Source: Caenorhabditis remanei (Eukaryota; Nematoda; Chromadorea; Rhabditida; Rhabditidae). Taken from it: a stretch of DNA of 64,000 bases. Positions 58,595 through 64,000 of the stretch are shown here, in pieces (the stretch's first letter is position 1; each line of letters opens with the position of its first letter). The notes under the pieces are model-generated. The model searched no databases, was not told the origin of the DNA, and was given only the letters and a program-made list of their open reading frames with translations. The stretch spans positions 13,888,001 to 13,952,000 of the forward strand of contig NC_071329.1 of assembly GCF_010183535.1 (NCBI RefSeq), given 5' to 3'. Position numbers and translations under genes: made by a program.

Positions 58595-59109
58595 AATTAT
58601 GAATCAATCAATAAAATATGTTTCTGGATAGTTTTTTGAGCACTGGTGTTTTGAAGTTTGCTCTGTTTTCTTTCGGATTGCCAAATGGGAATCTTAACAA
58701 CATCCACCTGCCCATTTCCATTATAAACTTTGTTCCCTTTTAGAATCTTTCATTATCCTCCAGACCTCCTTCTGACCCGAGTATCTCTCGCCACCGCTGA
58801 GTTGTGTACCACAGTCAATGCACCATGTTCTGACTTGAAGGTAGCGGTGCGCTGTTCAGAATTAGATTGGCGAGGCAATAAGAAAAAGATGAAGGATCAA
58901 CAACATTGTTGAACACATATACTAAACAGATTCCGAGTTGGTAGGAGTTTTCGGCGACGGCTTAGTAGAAATTAAGAGAATTTGCTATGCCAGGAGGGAC
59001 GGTCTGAGGATTACGTTAATTTGTTAGTATATAAGAAATCCGGAATTTGGAAATTTTTAATTTGCAACTCACAAATCAAAGTTTTCTAATATTTCTTAGG
59101 GGCACTCAG

Positions 59110-59335
59110 AAAAAAAATACTCTGAAGGTTTTCGGAGCATAGAACATTTTGTGGTATACATTAAGACTTTCAGTCTAGAACTATTCATAATATGTGTTAT
59201 TTTTGGAGGAGTCGGATTTATTATGTTTTTCCTAACTTTTATGGTCGACATATTCAAGATGATGTATCAACTGAAACCCAGAATATCCAAGTATAATTAT
59301 GGGAAGCACATCGAAGCAATCACGACGAGGGAGAT
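59110..59335 (+). pseudogene. Sri-like exon-4 fragment, left arm
   Basis: Encodes YSEGFRSIEHF, LFIICVIFGGVGFIMFFLTF and VDIFKMMYQLKPRISKYNYG, the start of exon 4 including TM5, and breaks off after KHIEAI. Not a gene on its own. Confidence 0.75.
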
Positions 59336-59489
59336 GAACAGCACGGACGGCGGAGTGACGGCAAAAGGAGGAAAATAAAGAAAGACTGAATAATTATTTT
59401 AAAAATCATTAGAAATGATAGAACTTTAGGCTAAAGGTTTAATTAATTGATTTTTATAGTGTTTTATCATAACTTTATAGATTCATATA

Positions 59490-59680
59490 TAAAAATGTCC
59501 TGTTTTTAGGAATTTTAATTACAATTTCGTTCATTACTAACCCGGGAGGATTCAAACCCGCGTCTACTGAAGTAAACCTCAGCCCGGATAAGTATAGACT
59601 ATTACAGCGCCATGCTCGATCAGTCTAACCGGAACCGACACAGATAAGAATGGTGGGGGAAGTCAAAGTGATCTTCTCTA
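59490..59680 (-). repeat. Single reverse satellite unit in the palindrome loop
   Basis: Contains the complement of the core (TAACCCGGGAGGATTCAAAC at about 59540 and CCGGAACCGACACAGATAAG at about 59630), followed by GTCAAAGTGA as at the end of the 57.17-kb array. Confidence 0.85.
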
Positions 59681-59925
59681 TTTTTATTCTAAGGGTTATA
59701 ACTCACGTCTTTCAGTTTGATCATCATCTTGACCCATTCTTTTTTAGTTACTGTCATAGTCTTACAAGACTTTCGTTTTCCCTGACCCCTATTATTATTC
59801 CCACTGTGATAGCTCGAGTTAATAGCAGATGTCTTTATAAAATGTAGACATGTCTACTAATTCACACGTTGTCTCTCTCGGTATATTGTTTTGGACACGT
59901 TTCTTCACTCCGCCGTCCGTGCTGT

Positions 59926-60160
59926 TCATCTCCCTCGTCGTGATTGCTTCGATGTGCTTCCCATAGTTATACTTGGATATTCTGGGTTCAGTTGATACAT
60001 CATCTTGAATATGTCGACCATAAAAGTTAGGAAAAACATAATAAATCCGACTCCTCCAAAAATAACACATATTATGAATAGTTCTAGACTGAAAGTCTTA
60101 ATGTATACCACAAAATGTTCTATGCTCCGAAAACCTTCAGAGTATTTTTTTTTCTGAGTG
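59926..60160 (-). pseudogene. Sri-like exon-4 fragment, right arm
   Basis: Mirror copy of the left-arm fragment (YSEGFRSIEHF; GGVGFIMFFLTFMVDIFKMM) with one base missing in the KPRISK region, where the frame slips to NPEYPS. Confidence 0.75.
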
Positions 60161-60662
60161 CCCCTAAGAAATATTAGAAAACTTTGATTTGTGAGTTGCA
60201 AATTAAAAATTTCCAAATTCCGGATTTCTTATATATACTAACAAATTAACGTAATCCTCAGACCGTCCCTCCTGGCATAGCAAATTCTCTTAATTTCTAC
60301 TAAGCCGTCGCCGAAAACTCCTACCAACTCGGAATCTGTTTAGTATATGTGTTCAACAATGTTGTTGATCCTTCTTCTTTTTCTTATTGCCTCGCCAATC
60401 TAATTCTGAACAGCGCACCGCTACCTTCAAGTCAGAACATGGTGCATTGACTGTGGTACACAACTCAGCGGTGGCGAGAGATACTCGGGTCAGAAGGAGG
60501 TCTGGAGGATAATGAAAGATTCTAAAAGGGAACAAAGTTTATAATGGAAATGGGCAGGTGGATGTTGTTAAGATTCCCATTTGGCAATCCGAAAGAAAAC
60601 AGAGCAAACTTCAAAACACCAGTGCTCAAAAAACTATCCAGAAACATATTTTATTGATTGAT

Positions 60663-61818
60663 TCATAATTTCATAACTGAAGACACCACTCGAACTATCC
60701 TGCTTAGTTTTGGTTGCCGGCTGAAAATAATAAGGTGATTGATCCGTATGAAAGCTACCATTCACCATCTCAGATTTGTCAGAACGCATTTTCTGAACGG
60801 TGGAAAAAATATCAACAAAGAAATCGTATTTGCAGAAGAATGAGCAGCAATGCAGGCTAAACACAACTCTGTGAAAAATTGAGCCTGATCAACTCCAGAT
60901 ACAGCTATTATTGCCAATAGACATGGTGGTCCTAAACAAAGTGAAGCCGTTGCAAATTGTATAGTCAGAGTTCTGATTGCTTCGATGTGCTTCTCATAGT
61001 TATACTTGGATATTCTGGGTTTCAGTTGATACATCATCTTGAAAATGTCGAACATAAAAAATAAAACTAACATAATAAGCGCGACTCCTGTTAACATAAC
61101 ACATATTATAAATAGTGATATACTCAACGTCTTGGTGTATACATCAAAATGTTGTATGCTCCGAAAACGTTCAGAGTATTCACGTAGATTCTGAGACACT
61201 GTGCTTTAATTGAATTCAAGTCAATAGCCTACCGTTTCAATATAAATCCATTGTTCTTCTTTGGATATGTGGGTTGTATGAAACCAAACGCATATTATTA
61301 CAGGACAAATAATGCAGAGAAAATAGCCTAACAGCTCAAGCGATTTAGGAATAATATGAACATTTAAAGCGGTTGCAATGGCTTGATGTTTCTTTTCGAA
61401 ACAAAATACTAGACATTTCCAATTGAGCATCAATAATAAACAGCGTAATTATCTAAAATAAGAAAGATTATTGGTTGTTAAACTATACCAACCACTGAAA
61501 ATGAGTCGAGATATCGAACCATTCCGCCAGAATTCCTACACTGTACCCTCCTAATATAGGAAATAGAGGTACGGGCTGCATCAAAAAAGTAAGATGGAAG
61601 TCTAATAGAAAACACATTATCTGAAACTGTGATTTAGTTTAGTACCTGTGGAGTAATTCAACCTGAAAAACCAGCAAATAATGACGAAAACTGTCTAATG
61701 ATCTGCACTGAAACATCAGCAAATAAATACCAAACGAGTTCAGAAAAATTGAAATGGTTCCAATGAAATTATAAAAGTTTATGAGCCACGCAGGTTCAGA
61801 GAAATCGACTACGTACAT
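60663..61818 (-). pseudogene. Sri-like chemoreceptor F, frame broken at exon 2/3
   Basis: All five exons are present: exon 1 MYVVDFSEPAWLINFYNFIG, exon 2 LLDFHLTFLMQPVPLFPILG, exon 3 with EKKHQAIATALNVHIIP, exon 4 open from NLREYSERF to FRKCVLTN, and the last exon ending SSVMKL. At the end of exon 2, CTCATTTTCAGTG is one base short compared with the intact copy, so splicing at the usual donor gives an immediate stop. Exon 3 has one extra base (GAAATGTCT). Probably a recent pseudogene unless an alternative donor restores the frame. The upstream motif is conserved at about 61895-61913. Confidence 0.68.
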
Positions 61819-62611
61819 GCTTTTCTAGATCAGTAGAATTCAAAGAAATATAGATGCTTAAAGGAGGAAGGTGAAAATTTTTGGCTGACAGTGGTTTCTT
61901 TAAAGGAGAACTGACGTTTTTCTTTGCAGATTATGTTACTTCAAAGAAAGCTAACAAACTTCTACATTTGGAGTATATGCTGGAAGGGTTTTTCCACGTT
62001 GCCGTGTCGTCCTCTAAAAAACGGAGGAGGGTATCATAAGCATATCGAGATGAGTTGAATCATCAGGTGTATTATTGTTTCCTCAACACTTTCATTATTT
62101 GTTGTTGACATTCAAATTATCAATATAAGAAAATGCATTCTTACAATTTTGATAAAGACATCAGAATATTAAATAGATCAGGACTCAATAAAGTTTTCAA
62201 CAATGGGAAGCTGCTATATGAACGATCCCCTAATCAGATTTGTAAAACTACATAACTGTGAATTTAAAATATGTAATTCTGTATTTTCTGCAGTGGTTGG
62301 CGCATTTTTTAATTAGGTGTTTCAAAATTCTGATCATTGGAATAAGAAATCTCCTGGAATCTCCTGACTCATGGGAGAATAGGTGGAAGAGTATTTCCCC
62401 GTTTCCGTGTAGTGCTCTCGGACCAAATTTATGTTCCAAACCTCTTTTTCTCACTATTTCAACAACTTGTCAAAAGTATCATAATCTGCGAAAAAGGCGT
62501 CAATCCTCCTTCAATGAAACCACTGACAACCCCAAAACTTTCACCTGCCTCATTTAAGCACTCATATTCTTTCAATTACTCTGTTCAGAAAATCAGTTTC
62601 AATTTACTCTC
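61819..62611. promoter_or_regulatory. Divergent spacer between Sri-like copies F and G
   Basis: The two chemoreceptors are head to head. Each side has the CGTCARTYCTCCTT motif about 85-100 bp from its start (61895-61913 for F, 62498-62516 for G). The middle (61990-62470) has related blocks in opposite orientation (GTTTTTCCACGTTGCCGTGT and GTATTTCCCCGTTTCCGTGT), consistent with an inverted duplication that included the promoter. Confidence 0.5.
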
Positions 62612-63771
62612 ATGTACGTAGTCGATTTCTCTGAGCCTGCGTGGCTCCTAAACTATTATCATTTCATTGGAACGATTTCCATTTTTCTGAACTCGTTTGG
62701 TATTTATTTGCTGATGTTTCAATGCAGATCATTAGACAGTTTTCGTTATGATTTGCTAGTTTTTCAGGTTAAACAACTCAACAGGTCTAACCTAATTGTA
62801 AATCAAAGTTTCAGATAATGTGCTTTCTATTAGACTTTCATCTAACTTTTTTGATGCAGCCCGTACCTCTGCTCCCCATAATAGGAGCGTACACTGTAGG
62901 AATTCTAGCGGAATGGTTCGATATCTCAGCTCACTTTTTCAGTGGTTTGTATAGTTTACCAACTAATAATCTTTTTTATTTCAGATCATTACAATGTTTA
63001 TTACCACTGTTCAATTAGAATGTCTAGTATGTTGTTTCGAGAAGAAACATCAAGCCATTGCAACCGCTTTGAACGTTCATGTTATTCCAAAATTGCTTGA
63101 GCTGTTAGGCTATTTTCTATGTATTATATGTCCAGTAATAGTTTGCTTTTGGTTTCACACAACCCACATATCCAAAGAAGATCAATGGATTTATATTGAA
63201 ACGGTAGGCTCTTGACTTGAATGCAACTAATGTATAGTGTTTTCAGAATCTACGGGAATACTCTGAAGGTTTTCGGAGCATAAAGCATTTTGATGTATAC
63301 ACCAAGACGTTGAGTATATCACTATTTATAATATGTGTTATGTTAACAGGAGTCGCGCTTATTATGTTAGTTTTATTTTTTATGTTCGACATTTTCAAGA
63401 TGATGTATCAACTGAAACCCAGAATATCCAAACATAATTATGAGAAGCACATCGAAGCAATTAGAACTCTTACTATACAATTAGCAACGGCTTCACTTTG
63501 TTTAGGACCACCATGTCTATTGGTGATAACAGTTTTATCTGGAGTCGATCAGGCCCAATTTTTCACAGAGTTGTGTCTAGCCTGCATTGCTGCTCATTCT
63601 TCTGCAAATACGATTTCTTTGTTGATATTTTTTCCACCGTTCAGAAAATTCGTTCTGACAAATTTGAGATGGTGAATGATAGCTTTCATATGGATCAGTC
63701 ACCTTACTATTTTCAGCCGGCAATTAAATTTAAGGAGGGAAATTCGAGTGGTGTCTTCAGTTATGATATAA
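62612..63771 (+). CDS. Sri-like chemoreceptor G, nearly intact, possible frameshift
   Basis: Exons 62612-62767, 62815-62944, 62985-63203, 63247-63671 and 63717-63771. Product: MYVVDFSEPAWLLNYYHFIG, LLDFHLTFLMQPVPLLPIIG, CFEKKHQAIATALNVHVIP, EDQWIYIE, IMLVLFFMFDIFKMM, HSSANTISLLIFFPPFRKFV and last exon ending RVVSSVMI. At the exon 2 end the T-run is one base longer (CTCACTTTTTCAGTG) than in the intact copy, so the standard donor would shift the frame before exon 3. Either this is a young pseudogene or a one-base-different donor is used. Everything else is open. The family call is as for the copy at 39.7-40.8 kb. Confidence 0.6.
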
Positions 63772-64000
63772 TGCATCAATCAATATAAGATGTTTCTGGA
63801 TAGTTTCGTGAGGACTTGTGATTTGAAATTTTATCTACACGTGCAAGTCCTTTAAGTTTAGACTTTTATAATTCCATTTTCTAGCATGTTATCATCATAC
63901 AGTACTGACCATAAAGAATGCGACATTTGCAGTTTTTAGTTGAAAATGACAGATTTTCTGACTGTGAGACGGCCTCCTTGATAGTCTCATAATATTGATT
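63772..64000. other. 3' flank of chemoreceptor G
   Basis: Conserved downstream sequence shared with the other copies (GTTTCTGGATAGTTTCGTGA, ACTTGTGATTTGAAATTT) and then unassigned DNA to the window end. Confidence 0.5.

Larger units (their letters stand above)
58597..60670. repeat. Large palindrome with arms of about 745 bp
   Basis: Arms 58597-59343 and 59924-60670 are inverted and appear nearly identical (for example TTGATTGATTCATAATTT at 60653 against the complement at 58600). Each arm includes the Sri-like 3' flank and part of exon 4. The loop of about 580 bp carries one reverse satellite unit (about 59490-59670) and the 41.7-kb-type block. The right arm is continuous with gene F, so the left arm is the new copy. 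Confidence 0.82.

Noticed and set aside
59151..59378. Short membrane protein gene
   Set aside because: It is only the first part of chemoreceptor exon 4 in a palindrome arm, cut off after TM5.

Overview
This window is nuclear DNA of a nematode, almost certainly a Caenorhabditis species. The evidence is the short introns of about 45-60 bp with TTTTCAG acceptors, an HNF4-type nuclear hormone receptor, WSN-domain and CC-domain proteins (nematode families), Str-superfamily (Sri-like) chemoreceptors, and a dense load of palindromic DNA transposons, CR1-like LINE fragments and satellites. I cannot fix the species; the TE and duplication load fits an accessory, arm-like chromosomal region.

Layout. 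(1) 1-5.85 kb: non-coding, low-complexity DNA with dispersed foldback repeats, upstream of (2) a multi-exon HNF4-like nuclear hormone receptor gene at 5.86-9.47 kb, whose introns carry two palindromic MITE-like elements. (3) 10.76-14.87 kb: an intact ten-exon gene for a signal-peptide/WSN-domain/transmembrane/ankyrin/BRCT-like protein. (4) 15.4-16.6 kb: two small secreted CC-domain genes. (5) 17.1-24.6 kb: an inverted second copy of the WSN gene, now a pseudogene with an in-frame stop, a 201-bp transposon in an exon, a 1.55-kb TA-flanked palindrome in one intron and a 5'-truncated LINE in another. (6) 25.5-26.7 kb: inverted copies of the two CC-domain genes. (7) 27.7-36.0 kb: a small secreted gene, a type I membrane protein gene, a C2H2 zinc-finger gene, an inverted copy of the secreted gene, and a small gene of unknown function whose 3' end has been overwritten by a 626-bp palindromic transposon. 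A roughly 1-kb block of this region exists as an inverted duplicate.

(8) 37.6-63.8 kb: a degenerating cluster of Sri-like seven-transmembrane chemoreceptors (one copy that looks intact, one with a single frame problem, several pseudogenes and fragments). The cluster is interleaved with a very large tandem satellite whose unit contains a tRNA-like segment with matches to the pol III A and B boxes. Eleven units run forward (42.6-45.6 kb) and twenty-three run reverse (50.7-57.2 kb), with three more forward units (the last truncated) and one reverse unit nearby. Together they form a giant inverted repeat with chemoreceptor pseudogenes in the loop. A further almost perfect palindrome (58.6-60.67 kb) carries a chemoreceptor fragment in each arm and a satellite unit in the loop.

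The genes do not form a pathway. The common theme is environmental sensing and secreted or surface proteins being duplicated in inverted orientation, diversified and inactivated around mobile DNA. The strongest leads are the tRNA-like satellite foldback, the WSN/ankyrin/BRCT-like receptor pair whose ectodomains differ far more than their ends, and two transposon insertions with empty sites visible in paralogous sequence inside the same window.
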